Below, one piece after another: positions 34,076 through 42,533 of a stretch of 64,000 nt of DNA. The position numbers and the translations under genes are program-made. The notes below the pieces were generated by a model that did no database searches, was not told the origin of the DNA, and was given only the letters and a program-made list of their open reading frames with translations. Every line of letters begins with the position of its first letter. The stretch's first letter is position 1. Source of the stretch: G963720515 sp963720515 (GTDB lineage: Bacteria; Actinomycetota; Thermoleophilia; Gaiellales; Gaiellaceae); assembly GCA_963720515.1 (NCBI GenBank), contig OY970397.1, forward strand, positions 2,170,001-2,234,000. Reading direction: 5' to 3'.

Positions 34076-34965
34076 GCGGGGAGCTCCGCCCGGACGAGGT
34101 CGGCCAGGGCGCGGATGAAGGCGGGGTCGTCGTTCATGGACTCGATCCGATCGAGTTCGATCCCGAGTACCTCAGCCCTCTCGCGCGCCTCGATGTCGAG
34201 GTCCCAGAGGATCTCGAGGTGGTCGGCGACGAAGCCGACGGGTGCCACGAGCACGCGCCGCGTGCCGCCGGCCGCGAGCTCATCGAGGTGGGCGAGGATG
34301 TTCGGCCCGAGCCACGGCTCCCCGGTTGCGCTCTCGCTCTGGAACGCGAACGACCAGCGCTCGACGGGCAGCCAGGCGCGCGCGGCGACGAGCTCGGCGG
34401 TCTCGAGCAGCTGGTCGCGGTACGGGTCGCCCTCGGCCAGGATCCGCTCCGGCAGCGAGTGCGCGGTGAAGACGACGTGGCCGTCCGCCTCCCAGCCGTG
34501 CGCTGCGAGGCCGGTGGTCACCCGTGCCGCGAGCACGTCCACGAACGGCTCGTGGTCGTGCCAGCTCTCGATGAAGACGATCTCCGGCTCGCGCCCATTG
34601 AGCGCAGCCGCCAGCCGGTCGCGGTAGCCGCCGACCGACATGCGCGAGTAGTGCGGGGCAAGGACGAGGCCGACGAGGCGCTCGGCCCCGTCGTCGAGCG
34701 CACGGCGGACCGCGTCCGCGATCCACGGCTCCCAGTGCTTCATCCCGGTGTAGACCGGCAGTCCGAGGTCGGCCTCGAGCGCGGCGCGCTGGCGCTCGGT
34801 GATCTCGTTGAGCGGCGAGGCGCCGATCCGGCGGTAGCGGCCGGCCAGCTCGTCCACGGCCTCCTGCCGGACGGGCCGGCCGCCGCGGATGTCCGAGAAG
34901 TACGCAGGGATGTCCTCGATCCGCGCCGGGCTCCCGTAGGCCATCGCGATCACCGCCGTCTTCAC
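34072..34965 (-). CDS. hemH: Ferrochelatase (protoporphyrin or coproporphyrin)
   Basis: The 297-residue protein begins VIAMAYGSPARIEDIPAYFSDIRGGRPV, a family start with the YG-P / IRGG motifs. ASPLNEITERQ, LAPHYSRMSVGGY and VVFTAHSLPERI (catalytic His), FAFQSESATGEPW and VAPVGFVADHLEILWDLD (active-site Glu) follow. It inserts Fe2+ into the porphyrin. In Actinomycetota this enzyme usually uses coproporphyrin III (CpfC), which I cannot distinguish here. GTG 34965 follows GAAAGGCAG. It lies downstream of hemE on the same strand, but a dispersed repeat sits between them. Confidence 0.9.
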   Translation of the reverse strand: MKTAVIAMAYGSPARIEDIPAYFSDIRGGRPVRQEAVDELAGRYRRIGASPLNEITERQRAALEADLGLPVYTGMKHWEPWIADAVRRALDDGAERLVGLVLAPHYSRMSVGGYRDRLAAALNGREPEIVFIESWHDHEPFVDVLAARVTTGLAAHGWEADGHVVFTAHSLPERILAEGDPYRDQLLETAELVAARAWLPVERWSFAFQSESATGEPWLGPNILAHLDELAAGGTRRVLVAPVGFVADHLEILWDLDIEARERAEVLGIELDRIESMNDDPAFIRALADLVRAELPA

Positions 34966-34983
34966 GCGTCTGCCTTTCGTGAC

Positions 34984-35095
34984 AGGTCGTGACGGACCAG
35001 GCGCATTTCGAGGCAGACACGTGACGATTCTTCGGCTAGCGTCGAAAGCGGGGGAAGCGGGGCCGAAGGCCCCCGGGGGAAGTCTCTCGCGAGGT
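34984..35095 (+). repeat. Dispersed intergenic element, copy C
   Basis: AGGCAGACACGTGACG (from 35011) continues ATTCTTCGGCTAGCGT, then AAAGCGGGGGAA, the hairpin GGGGCCGAAGGCCCC (35057-35071) and a GGGGGAAG string with CTCTCGCGAG. The last 60 bases nearly match copy D at 44.4 kb. It occupies the gap between hemE and hemH, in the orientation opposite to these genes. Confidence 0.6.
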
Positions 35096-35098
35096 GCG

Positions 35099-36133
35099 TC
35101 ACGCCGGCACCTCGGCGGTTGTCCTTTCGTGGACGTGCGCGACGAGGCGGCCGAGGACGTCGGGATCGGTGGAGGGCAGGACGCCGTGGCCGAGGTTGAA
35201 GATGTGGCCCGGCCGGCCGGCGACTGCGTCGAGGATCGCGTCGGCGCCCGCTTCGACCCGCTCCCACGGGGCGAGCAGGAGCGCCGGGTCGAGGTTGCCC
35301 TGCACTGCACGGTCGAGGCCGGCCAGCTCCCAGCCGCGGTCGATCGGAAGGCGCCAGTCGAGGCCGATCGCATCGCCGCCCGCCTGGGCCATCGCGGTCA
35401 GGAGATGCGTCGTGCCGGTGCCGAAATGGATGGTCGGGACGCCGGCCGCGTCGAGGATCCGCGCGGAGTACGGCGCGGCGAACTCGCGGTAGTCGTCCTC
35501 GGTGAGCGCGCCGACCCAGGAGTCGAAGAGCTGCACGACATCTGCGCCGGCCTCGCCCTGCGCGCGCAGGTACCCGCCAAACGTGTCCGCGAGGACGTCC
35601 ATGAGCGCGTGCCACACGTCAGGCTCGCTGTACATGAGCGCCTTCGTCCGCGCGAAGTCGCGGCTCGGGCGCCCCTCGACGAGGTAGCCCGCGACCGTGA
35701 ACGGCCCGCCGCAGAAGCCGACGACCGCCTGGTCGTCGCGCAGCTCGGCGCGCACAAGCCGGATCGCTTCGAGGACCGATGCGTAGGCCTCGCCGGGGTC
35801 CGGGACCTGCAGTGCCTCGACGTCTCCGCGCGCACGAATCGGCTCCGCCACGACCGGGCCGACGCCCTCGACCAGCTCGACGCCGATGCCCATCGCGACC
35901 GCGGGGAGCACGATGTCGGCGAAGATCACCGCGGCGTCCACGTCGTGCCGGCGCACCGGCTGGAGCGTCACCTCGGCGCAGAGCTCGGGCTGCGCGACGA
36001 TGCCGAAGAGGTCATAGCGTGTGCGGATCTCGCGGTACTCGGGGAGCGAGCGGCCGGCCTGACGCATGAACCAGACGGGCGTTCGCTCGACGGGCTCGCG
36101 TCGACACGCGCGGACGAGCAGGGGGTCGGTCAC
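35099..36133 (-). CDS. hemE: Uroporphyrinogen decarboxylase
   Basis: HemE removes four acetate carboxyls from uroporphyrinogen III to give coproporphyrinogen III. The 344-residue protein is full length. It shows PVWFMRQAGRSLPEYRE (substrate-binding Arg/Gln), FADIVLPAVAMG (catalytic Asp region), GFCGGPFTVAGYLVEG, FDSWVGALTEDDY, FGTGTTHLL and the C-terminal NLGHGVLPSTDP. The start is a GTG (TDPLLVRACR). hemH follows on the same strand after 133 bases containing repeat copy C. Confidence 0.95.
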   Translation of the reverse strand: MTDPLLVRACRREPVERTPVWFMRQAGRSLPEYREIRTRYDLFGIVAQPELCAEVTLQPVRRHDVDAAVIFADIVLPAVAMGIGVELVEGVGPVVAEPIRARGDVEALQVPDPGEAYASVLEAIRLVRAELRDDQAVVGFCGGPFTVAGYLVEGRPSRDFARTKALMYSEPDVWHALMDVLADTFGGYLRAQGEAGADVVQLFDSWVGALTEDDYREFAAPYSARILDAAGVPTIHFGTGTTHLLTAMAQAGGDAIGLDWRLPIDRGWELAGLDRAVQGNLDPALLLAPWERVEAGADAILDAVAGRPGHIFNLGHGVLPSTDPDVLGRLVAHVHERTTAEVPA

Positions 36134-36180
36134 GAACGAAGGCTAGCGCTGCCCGGCCGGGCTGCCCAAGGTGAACCGCG

Positions 36181-36702
36181 CTACGAGTTGCCGACGATGA
36201 CGACGACCATCGCGCCCTGGAGATCGGCGACGCGCAGGCCGTCGAGCGGCGACACGCGCGCGATCTTGAAGTCGCGCCCGAGCCGCTCACCTTCGCCGCG
36301 GAAGCCGGGGCGGTACATGACGAGCGTGCGCGGGAAGTCCGAGCCCGGCGCGTTCGCGGTGGCGACGACGGGATAGCCCTTCGTGTGGAGCAGCGCGGCC
36401 TCGTCGCTCGCGGCGCCGTTCAGGCCGTTGCCGTTCAGGACGAGCACCTTGGTCGCGCTGCGCACGCGGTGGGCGGTGACCGGCTTCGCCTTCGCGGGCT
36501 TGGCCGCCTTCTGCTCGGCCGCCGGCTTCGTGGCCGCTGCCCGCGCGGCGGGCTCGTCGTTCGCCATGAGCGGGCGGACGATGAGGACGAACGCGAGGAT
36601 CGCGAGGACGAAGAGCTCGAGGGCGGCGACCCCGGCGGCGAGGAAGGCGGTCGAGCGCCAGTCGCCGACGAGGGGCTCGGAGAAACGGGCTGGATGCTCC
36701 AT
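36181..36702 (-). CDS. Membrane-anchored LytR C-terminal (LytR_C) domain protein
   Basis: The 173-residue protein has a short cytoplasmic N-terminus, one membrane helix (about 22-45, AALELFVLAILAFVLIVRPL), an Ala/Lys-rich linker (50-80) and a LytR_C domain: VLVLNGNGLNGAASDEAALL, GYPVVATANAPG, VMYRPGFRGEG and RVSPLDGLRVADLQGAMVVV. The domain occurs at the end of LytR-CpsA-Psr ligases and alone; its role is probably cell-wall glycopolymer attachment or scaffolding. It follows the epimerase by 8 bases, so they are probably cotranscribed. Confidence 0.8.
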   Translation of the reverse strand: MEHPARFSEPLVGDWRSTAFLAAGVAALELFVLAILAFVLIVRPLMANDEPAARAAATKPAAEQKAAKPAKAKPVTAHRVRSATKVLVLNGNGLNGAASDEAALLHTKGYPVVATANAPGSDFPRTLVMYRPGFRGEGERLGRDFKIARVSPLDGLRVADLQGAMVVVIVGNS

Positions 36703-36710
36703 GGGGCAAA

Positions 36711-37640
36711 TCAGTTCGCCCCGTTGCCTCCCGCTCCTTCAACCGACTTCCACGTCGCTGCGAGCCCTTCGTCGAGCGACGTCTCCGCGCGCACCCCGAG
36801 CGTCTCGGCGGCGCGCCCGGTGTCGAGGACGCTCCGCTGGAGCTCGCCGAGCCGCGCCTCCTCGAACACCGGCTCGAGCTCGATCCCGCTCACCCGCATG
36901 CACGCGTCGGCGAGCTCGAGCACGGAGGTCTCGCGACCCGTGCCCACGTTGAAGACGCCGCCGTGCGCGCCGGCCGCCGCGAGCGTGGCGGCCACGACGT
37001 CGCCCACGTAGACGTAGTCGCGCGTCTGGCGCCCGTCGCCGAAGATCCGCGGCGGCTGCCCGTCCGCGAGACGCCCGAAGAAGATCGCGACGACGCCGGC
37101 CTCGCCGTGCGGATCCTGCCGCGGCCCATAGACGTTGCCGAAGCGCAACGCGACATGCCGCGTCCCGTGCAGGCGCTCGTACATGGCGAGGTACTCCTCG
37201 CCCGCGAGCTTCGAGGTGCCGTACGGGGAGATCGGCTCGAGCGCCGCGTCCTCGGTGGCCGGCTCCTCGCATTCGCCGTAGATCGCGCCGCCCGTGGAGG
37301 AGAAGACGACCTGTGCGCCCCTCGCGCGCGCCGCTTCGAGCACCTGGATCGTCCCGAGCACGTTCACGGTCGCGTCGAACGCGGGGTCCTCGACCGAGAC
37401 GCGGACGTCGGCCTGCGCGGCGAGGTGGAACACGACCTCCGGCGAATGCTCCGCGACCGCGCCCCGCACCGCGTCGGCCTCGCGGACGTCGAGCTCGGCG
37501 AGCCGGGCACCGCCGTTCAGCCGCTCGCGGCGGCCGGTGGCGAAGTTGTCGAGGACGAGGACGTCGTCGCCGCGGGCGACGAGCGCGTCCACGAGGTGCG
37601 AGCCGATGAAGCCCGCGCCGCCTGTGACGATCGCGCGCAC
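36711..37640 (-). CDS. NAD-dependent sugar epimerase (UDP-glucose 4-epimerase-like)
   Basis: The 309-residue extended SDR protein has AIVTGGAGFIGSHLVDALV (NAD-binding G-x-x-G-x-x-G), the FHLAAQADVRVS motif, FSSTGGAIYGE and PISPYGTSKLAGE (catalytic Y-x-x-x-K), then RFGNVYGPRQDP and GDGRQTRDYVYVGDV. It matches the GalE/RfbB-like actinobacterial group acting on UDP- or dTDP-sugars; the exact substrate is uncertain. Starts at GTG 37640. It probably supplies nucleotide sugars for wall glycans together with the LytR_C partner. Confidence 0.88.
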   Translation of the reverse strand: MRAIVTGGAGFIGSHLVDALVARGDDVLVLDNFATGRRERLNGGARLAELDVREADAVRGAVAEHSPEVVFHLAAQADVRVSVEDPAFDATVNVLGTIQVLEAARARGAQVVFSSTGGAIYGECEEPATEDAALEPISPYGTSKLAGEEYLAMYERLHGTRHVALRFGNVYGPRQDPHGEAGVVAIFFGRLADGQPPRIFGDGRQTRDYVYVGDVVAATLAAAGAHGGVFNVGTGRETSVLELADACMRVSGIELEPVFEEARLGELQRSVLDTGRAAETLGVRAETSLDEGLAATWKSVEGAGGNGAN

Positions 37641-37694
37641 GGCGACGCATCCTACGGGCCGCGCCTACCTGGAACGCGCGGCCGTCGTCATACG

Positions 37695-37700
37695 TACCGT
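37695..37700 (+). promoter_or_regulatory. -10 element TACCGT of the ABC permease gene
   Basis: TACCGT lies 4 bases before ATG 37705 and 7 before ATG 37708. The 7-base spacing fits the other leaderless sites, so I start the permease at 37708. Confidence 0.45.
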
Positions 37701-37707
37701 GGCGATG

Positions 37708-40377
37708 ATGCGGAACCCGCTGTGGCGAAAGGCGCCGTTCACACTCAGGCGCTACCCCGGGCTCCTCGTGGCGCTGGCCGGGGGTGCGGCCCTCCTCGCG
37801 GTCGCCGCGGCGGCGAGCCCGCTCTTCGTCTCGGCCTCGGGCAGCGCGGCGCTGCGCTCCGAGATCGAGCACGCGACGCCGTACGGCGCGGGACTCTACG
37901 TCGCGGCTCCGGGGAACCCGAACTCGCCCGTGATCATCCACGAGCCGACCTTCGAGGACCGCACGTCCGCCCTCGCCAAGGAGATCGAGTCGATCCCGGA
38001 GGTCGGGCCGCTCATCGCCACCGGCCTCCTGCCCCAGGTGGTCGCCTCGCTCCCCGGCCGGCCGCTCAGGACCGTCACCGTGCACCCGGTCTCCCGCACC
38101 GGCGCGCTCGACCACATCACGAAGGAGCGGGGCGGCGGGGACGGAGTCTGGCTCTCGAACGAGGCGGCGAAGGACCTCGGTGCGAAGCCCGGCGACACGC
38201 TCGTCCTCGACGGCGGCGGCCCCAAGGCGCGCGTGCGGATCGCGGGGATCTATACGGCGCTCTACGAGGAGCCGCCAGCCCCGTACTGGCGCGTCCTTCA
38301 CAACGACATCTACCCGGCGCCGCCGGAGTATGTGACGCCGCCCACGCTCCTCATCGCCGACGAGTCGGACATGATCGACCTGTCCCACACGCTGAACGTG
38401 GACCAGCTCCTCGGACGCTGGGAGGCGCCGCTTCGGCCGACCTCCCTGGTGCTCTCCCATGCCGCGTCCATCTCCCGGCGGCTCGACCGGATCGGGGCGC
38501 GGCTCCAGACGCCGAACAACCACCTCTACAACACGTTCGCCTGCACCCGCTGCACCCGGCAGACGCGCCTCGAGTACACAAGCGCGCTGCCGCGGTCGGT
38601 GAAGGCGGCGCGCACGACGACCGCGACCGTCCAGGGGCCGATCGACCTGCTCGCGAACGCCGGCGCGCTCGTCGCCCTGGCGGTCATCGGGGCGGTCGCC
38701 GCCTTCGGTCTGGCCCGCCGCCGGGTCGAGATGGAGTTCCTCTTCGCCCGGGGCGTCGGCCCGGTGGCAGTCGGCGGGCGCGCGCTGCTCGAGGCCGTCC
38801 TGCCCGTGGTCGCCGGGGCGCTCGTCGGATTCGGCTTGGCCTTCGCGACCGTCGAGCTCGCCGGTCCGCAGGGCGCGATCGACCACGGCGCGCTTCGGGA
38901 CGCGGCGGGCAAGGTTGCGATCGCGGTCGGCGTCGGCCTCGTCCTGGTGGGGATCGTGAGCGGCGCGCTCTACGCAGCGCGCACCCGGCCGACCACCGGC
39001 GCGCACCGGCGCCGCTCGGTCCCGTGGGAGCTTCCAGTGCTCGTGGCGGCGGGCTGGTGCCTCTACCGGCTGCTCGACACCGGTGCGCTCTCCGGCGGCT
39101 CGGCCGGCGTCGCCCGGCCGAGCGTCTACCTCCTGCTCTTCCCGATCCTCGCGATCGCCGGGGTCGCCGGCCTTGCCTCGCGCGCGCTTGTACGGGCGGT
39201 TGCGCTTTGGCGGGCGCGGACTGTGCGGCGCTCGTCCGAGGCGACGTACCTCGCCGCGCACCGGCTCGCCGCGGCGCCGCGCCTGCTCGTCCTCCTCGTG
39301 ACCGCGTCCGCGCTCGCGCTCGGGATCTTCGCCTACTCGGAGACCGTCGTCTCCTCGTACCGGGAGACCGTCCGCTCGGCGTCGCTCCTCTCGACCGGCG
39401 CCGACGTGAAGGGCCTCACGAGCTTCGACCGCGAGATTCCCGACCTGCCGGTGCCGGTGACCAAGGTGACCAAGCTCTATTCGTCCGGGACGATCACGCT
39501 CGACGGCGTGCCCGCCGACCTCATGGCGGTCGACCCGGCCACGTTCGCGGAGACCGCGTACTGGGACGGGCGCTTCGCGTCGTCCTCGCTCGATTCGCTG
39601 CTCGCGTCGCTCGAGGAGGGCGGCTCGCCGCTCCCGGTCGTCTCGGTCGGTGGGCCGGGCAAGGCGAGCACGCTTCGCATGCCCGCGGGCTCGGTCCCGG
39701 TGCGGGTCGCCGGGACCGCCCGCGCGTTTCCCGGGATGTCGCGCGACCGCGCGCTCGTCGTCGTCGCGCAGGATCCGTTCGTCGCCGCCGTGGAGCGGGC
39801 CGGCTTTCACAACCCGCTCGACGACCCCGGCGCGTTCACGGAGATGTGGGCCAAGGGCGAGACCGTCCGCACGGAACGGCTCCTCGCCGCCTCGAGCGCG
39901 CGGCCGTTCCCGCTCTCGACCGCGCGCGAGGCCCAGACGAAGCCCGAGGTCACGGCGTTCACGCGCACGTTCACGTTCCTCGAGGCGCTCGGGCTCGCCG
40001 CCGCGCTCCTCGGCGTGGCCGGCGTCGTCGTCTACCTCCAGGTGCGCCAGCGCGGGAACGCGGTCGCGTTCGGCCTCGCCCGCCGGATGGGGCTCCGGCC
40101 GCGCTCACACCGTCGCGCCGTCACCCTCGAGCTCGGCCTTGCGCTCGCCGTCGCGTTCGTGCTGGGCCTCGGCCTCGCGCTCCTCACGGCGCGCCTCGTC
40201 CTGACGGAGGTCGAGCCGATCCGCAGCATCTCGGCCGTTCCGCTCTTCGAGCCGCCCGTGCTCGTGGCGGCGCTCGGCGCCGCGGTGGTCGCGCTCGTCG
40301 CCGTGGTCGGCGGCGCGCTCGCCCACCGCGCTGCGGCGCGGGCGAACCTGGCGGAGGTGCTGCGCCTTGGCGAGTAA
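37708..40377 (+). CDS. Large FtsX/MacB-like ABC transporter permease
   Basis: The protein of about 889 residues has an N-terminal helix (18-40), a long extracytoplasmic domain (about 45-310), three helices with a FtsX-like core (310-430), further helices at 440-540, a second extracytoplasmic domain (550-760) and three C-terminal helices. VALAVIGAVAAFGLARRRVEME and LLGVAGVVVYLQVRQRGNAV are typical FtsX-core helices with the basic cytoplasmic turn. Such transporters move lipids or peptides out of the membrane or transmit mechanical signals. It overlaps the ATPase gene by 11 bases, so both form one transporter. Confidence 0.8.
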   Translation: MRNPLWRKAPFTLRRYPGLLVALAGGAALLAVAAAASPLFVSASGSAALRSEIEHATPYGAGLYVAAPGNPNSPVIIHEPTFEDRTSALAKEIESIPEVGPLIATGLLPQVVASLPGRPLRTVTVHPVSRTGALDHITKERGGGDGVWLSNEAAKDLGAKPGDTLVLDGGGPKARVRIAGIYTALYEEPPAPYWRVLHNDIYPAPPEYVTPPTLLIADESDMIDLSHTLNVDQLLGRWEAPLRPTSLVLSHAASISRRLDRIGARLQTPNNHLYNTFACTRCTRQTRLEYTSALPRSVKAARTTTATVQGPIDLLANAGALVALAVIGAVAAFGLARRRVEMEFLFARGVGPVAVGGRALLEAVLPVVAGALVGFGLAFATVELAGPQGAIDHGALRDAAGKVAIAVGVGLVLVGIVSGALYAARTRPTTGAHRRRSVPWELPVLVAAGWCLYRLLDTGALSGGSAGVARPSVYLLLFPILAIAGVAGLASRALVRAVALWRARTVRRSSEATYLAAHRLAAAPRLLVLLVTASALALGIFAYSETVVSSYRETVRSASLLSTGADVKGLTSFDREIPDLPVPVTKVTKLYSSGTITLDGVPADLMAVDPATFAETAYWDGRFASSSLDSLLASLEEGGSPLPVVSVGGPGKASTLRMPAGSVPVRVAGTARAFPGMSRDRALVVVAQDPFVAAVERAGFHNPLDDPGAFTEMWAKGETVRTERLLAASSARPFPLSTAREAQTKPEVTAFTRTFTFLEALGLAAALLGVAGVVVYLQVRQRGNAVAFGLARRMGLRPRSHRRAVTLELGLALAVAFVLGLGLALLTARLVLTEVEPIRSISAVPLFEPPVLVAALGAAVVALVAVVGGALAHRAAARANLAEVLRLGE

Positions 40378-41746
40378 GCCCGCGGCGGCGCTCACCGGCG
40401 TCGTGAAGACGTACGTGACGGGAACCGGAACCGTGGAGGCGCTCCGCGGGGTGGACGCGGAGTTCCCGGACAAGGCCGTGACCGCGGTGGTCGGCGCGTC
40501 CGGGAGCGGCAAGTCCACGCTGCTCCGGCTCCTCGCCGGGCTCGACCGCCCGACCGCCGGCGAGATCGAAGTCGGCGGCACCGCAGTCGACCGGCTCGCG
40601 CCGAAGGCCCTCCGGCTCATGCGCCGCGACCGGGTCGGCTACGTCTTCCAGCGACCGTCGGACAACTTCGTCCCGCACCTCACCGTCGCGGAGCATCTGC
40701 GCCTCGCGGGCGCGTCCGACGAGGAGGGCGCCGAGGCGCTGGGGATGCTCGGCATCGCCGCCTACCGCGACCGGCTCCCGGCGGAGCTCTCGGGCGGCGA
40801 GCAGCAGCGCGCCGCGTTTGCACAGGCGCTCGTCTCGGGTGCGAGCCTCGTCGCGTGCGACGAGCCGACCGCCGAGCTCGACGCTACGTCGAGCGCCGGG
40901 CTCCTCGAGGCGTTGCGCCTGCTCGTCGACCGGGGCGTCGCGGTCGTCGTCGCGACGCATGACCGCGCGGTCACGGCCTCCTCCGACGAGGCGATCGAGC
41001 TCGAGCACGGCCGTGCGAAGGCGTACGGGGCGCATCCGGTTGGAGCGCTCGAGCCGCGCACGGTCGCGCCGTCGGGCCCCGTCGTCGCCGAGGCGGAGGG
41101 CGTCTCGAAGTCCTACCGAAGCGGCGACGAGACGGTGATCGCGCTCGATGACGTGTCAGTCTCCGTCCGCGCGGGCGAGCTGGCCGGGCTCGTCGGACGG
41201 TCGGGCTCCGGGAAGACGACGCTCCTGAACCTCCTCGCCGGGTGGGATCGCGCAGACGCCGGGCGACTCGTGGTTCCGGGCGCGGAGCGGAACCCGGTCG
41301 CGTGGGCCGACGTCTCCGTGCTCCCGCAGCGCTTCGGCCTGCTGCCCGAGCTGTCCGTGCGGGAGAACGTCGAGTACCCGGCGCGGCTCGTCGGGCGCCT
41401 GGAGGAAGCGCGGCCGTGGATCGCCAGGCTGGTCGAGCTGCTGGCGCTCGCGGGACTCGAGGACCGCTCGCCGCTCGAGACCTCGATCGGCCAGCAGCAA
41501 CGCACCGCCCTCGCCCGCGCGCTCGTCCTGCGGCCGCGCCTGCTCCTCGCCGACGAGCCGACCGGCCACCAGGACGCGGCCTCGGCGCTGGCGGTCGTGC
41601 GCGCGCTCCAGGAGGCGGCCGAGGGCGGGACGGCCTGCCTCGTCGCCACGCACGACGAGGAGCTCGCCGCCCTCCTCGACACGGTCGTCGTCCTCGCCGA
41701 GGGCCGGGTCGTCGAGCGGCGCGCCGCGCGCGTGGCCGGGCGCTGA
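40367..41746 (+). CDS. Tandem ABC ATPase, partner of the FtsX-like permease
   Basis: The 459-residue protein contains two LolD/MacB-type nucleotide-binding domains. Domain 1 (residues 8-220): Walker A GASGSGKST, signature LSGGEQQR, Walker B LVACDEPTAELD, H-loop VVATHD. Domain 2 (about 240-455): Walker A GRSGSGKTT, Walker B LLLADEPTGHQD, H-loop LVATHD, but the signature is degenerate (ETSIGQQQRT instead of LSGGQ). One composite ATP site may therefore be weak. The start is TTG 40367, inside the permease gene. One polypeptide with both ATPases matches the permease, which has two FtsX-like halves. Confidence 0.85.
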   Translation: MASKPAAALTGVVKTYVTGTGTVEALRGVDAEFPDKAVTAVVGASGSGKSTLLRLLAGLDRPTAGEIEVGGTAVDRLAPKALRLMRRDRVGYVFQRPSDNFVPHLTVAEHLRLAGASDEEGAEALGMLGIAAYRDRLPAELSGGEQQRAAFAQALVSGASLVACDEPTAELDATSSAGLLEALRLLVDRGVAVVVATHDRAVTASSDEAIELEHGRAKAYGAHPVGALEPRTVAPSGPVVAEAEGVSKSYRSGDETVIALDDVSVSVRAGELAGLVGRSGSGKTTLLNLLAGWDRADAGRLVVPGAERNPVAWADVSVLPQRFGLLPELSVRENVEYPARLVGRLEEARPWIARLVELLALAGLEDRSPLETSIGQQQRTALARALVLRPRLLLADEPTGHQDAASALAVVRALQEAAEGGTACLVATHDEELAALLDTVVVLAEGRVVERRAARVAGR

Positions 41747-41752
41747 CCCCGT

Positions 41753-41880
41753 CGCGCAAACTCGGCACGGTCCCGTCACAGACACGCGCGGATTTCCTCG
41801 ATAGCCTCGACAGCGGGCGGAGGGCGGACGACGGTCCCCACCCTGGGTGGGGGAGCGCGCGCGTCTATCTGTGAATGTGC
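41753..41880 (+). repeat. Dispersed intergenic element, copy B
   Basis: GTCACAGACACGCGCGGA starts at 41775 and continues TTTCCTCGATAGCCT. A CCCCACCC-TGGGTGGGG hairpin (41836-41852) and GCGTCTATCTGTGAA (41861-41875) follow. Read on the complement, the right end is TTCACAGATAGACGCGCG, an inverted match to TCACAGACACGCGCGG at the left. It lies between the ABC ATPase and tmk. Confidence 0.6.
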
Positions 41881-41922
41881 CCGCCGCGGCGGCGGAGGGA
41901 GGACGAGCGGCGGTGCGCCTCG

Positions 41923-41928
41923 TATCCT
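41923..41928 (+). promoter_or_regulatory. -10 element TATCCT of the tmk operon
   Basis: TATCCT, then 8 bases, then ATG 41937. No ribosome site; the P-loop begins six codons later, so the start is well fixed. Confidence 0.5.
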
Positions 41929-41936
41929 GTTCCGCG

Positions 41937-42533
41937 ATGTTCGTGTCGTTCGAAGGCGTCGACGGCTCGGGGAAGACGACCCAGGTCGGCCTGCTCGCCG
42001 CGCAGCTCAGGAGCGAGGGCCGCGAGGTCGTCGAGACGCGCGAGCCCGGCGGCACGAAGGTGGGCGAGGAGATCCGCGAGCTTCTGCTTCACGGAGGCGT
42101 CATGGCGCCCTGGACGGAGGCGGCGCTCTTCGCGGCCGCCCGCGCGCAACTCGTCCAGGAGGTGATCGCGCCGGCGCTCGCGTCCGGGGCGGACGTGCTC
42201 TGCGACCGCTACATCGACTCCTCGCTCGCCTACCAGGGCATCGCGCGCGGGCTGGGGGTCGACCGCGTGCTCGACTTCAACCTGATCGCGACCGGCGGAC
42301 TCCTGCCCGACCGGACGTTCCTGCTCGACGTTCCACTCGACGAGGCGGCGCGGCGCCGCGGCGCCGAGTCGGACCGGCTCGAGCGCGAGGGCCCCGTCTT
42401 CGCGGAGCGCGTCCACGAGGCCTACCGCGAGCTCGCCGACGTCTTCGCCCTGCGCGTGACGCGCGCGGATGCGACCGTTCCCCCCGACGACACCGCGAGA
42501 TTCATCCGTGAAGAGCTTCGAGACATTTCCTGA
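41937..42533 (+). CDS. tmk: Thymidylate kinase
   Basis: Tmk phosphorylates dTMP to dTDP. The 198-residue protein has the P-loop FEGVDGSGKTTQ, TREPGGTKVGEEIR (the D/E-R-x motif), LCDRYIDSSLAYQGIARG and TFLLDVPLDEAARRRG. The C-terminus is normal. It is the first gene of a tmk-holB-ricT operon, an order also known from Firmicutes (tmk...holB-yaaT). Its end overlaps the holB start by 26 bases. Confidence 0.95.
   Translation: MFVSFEGVDGSGKTTQVGLLAAQLRSEGREVVETREPGGTKVGEEIRELLLHGGVMAPWTEAALFAAARAQLVQEVIAPALASGADVLCDRYIDSSLAYQGIARGLGVDRVLDFNLIATGGLLPDRTFLLDVPLDEAARRRGAESDRLEREGPVFAERVHEAYRELADVFALRVTRADATVPPDDTARFIREELRDIS

Noticed and set aside
36739..39810. Very long minus-strand frame of over 1000 codons
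   Set aside because: Its composition (Arg, Gly, Asp, Pro rich) is that of an antisense frame; the epimerase and the ABC permease explain the DNA. The same holds for other long antisense frames across the window.
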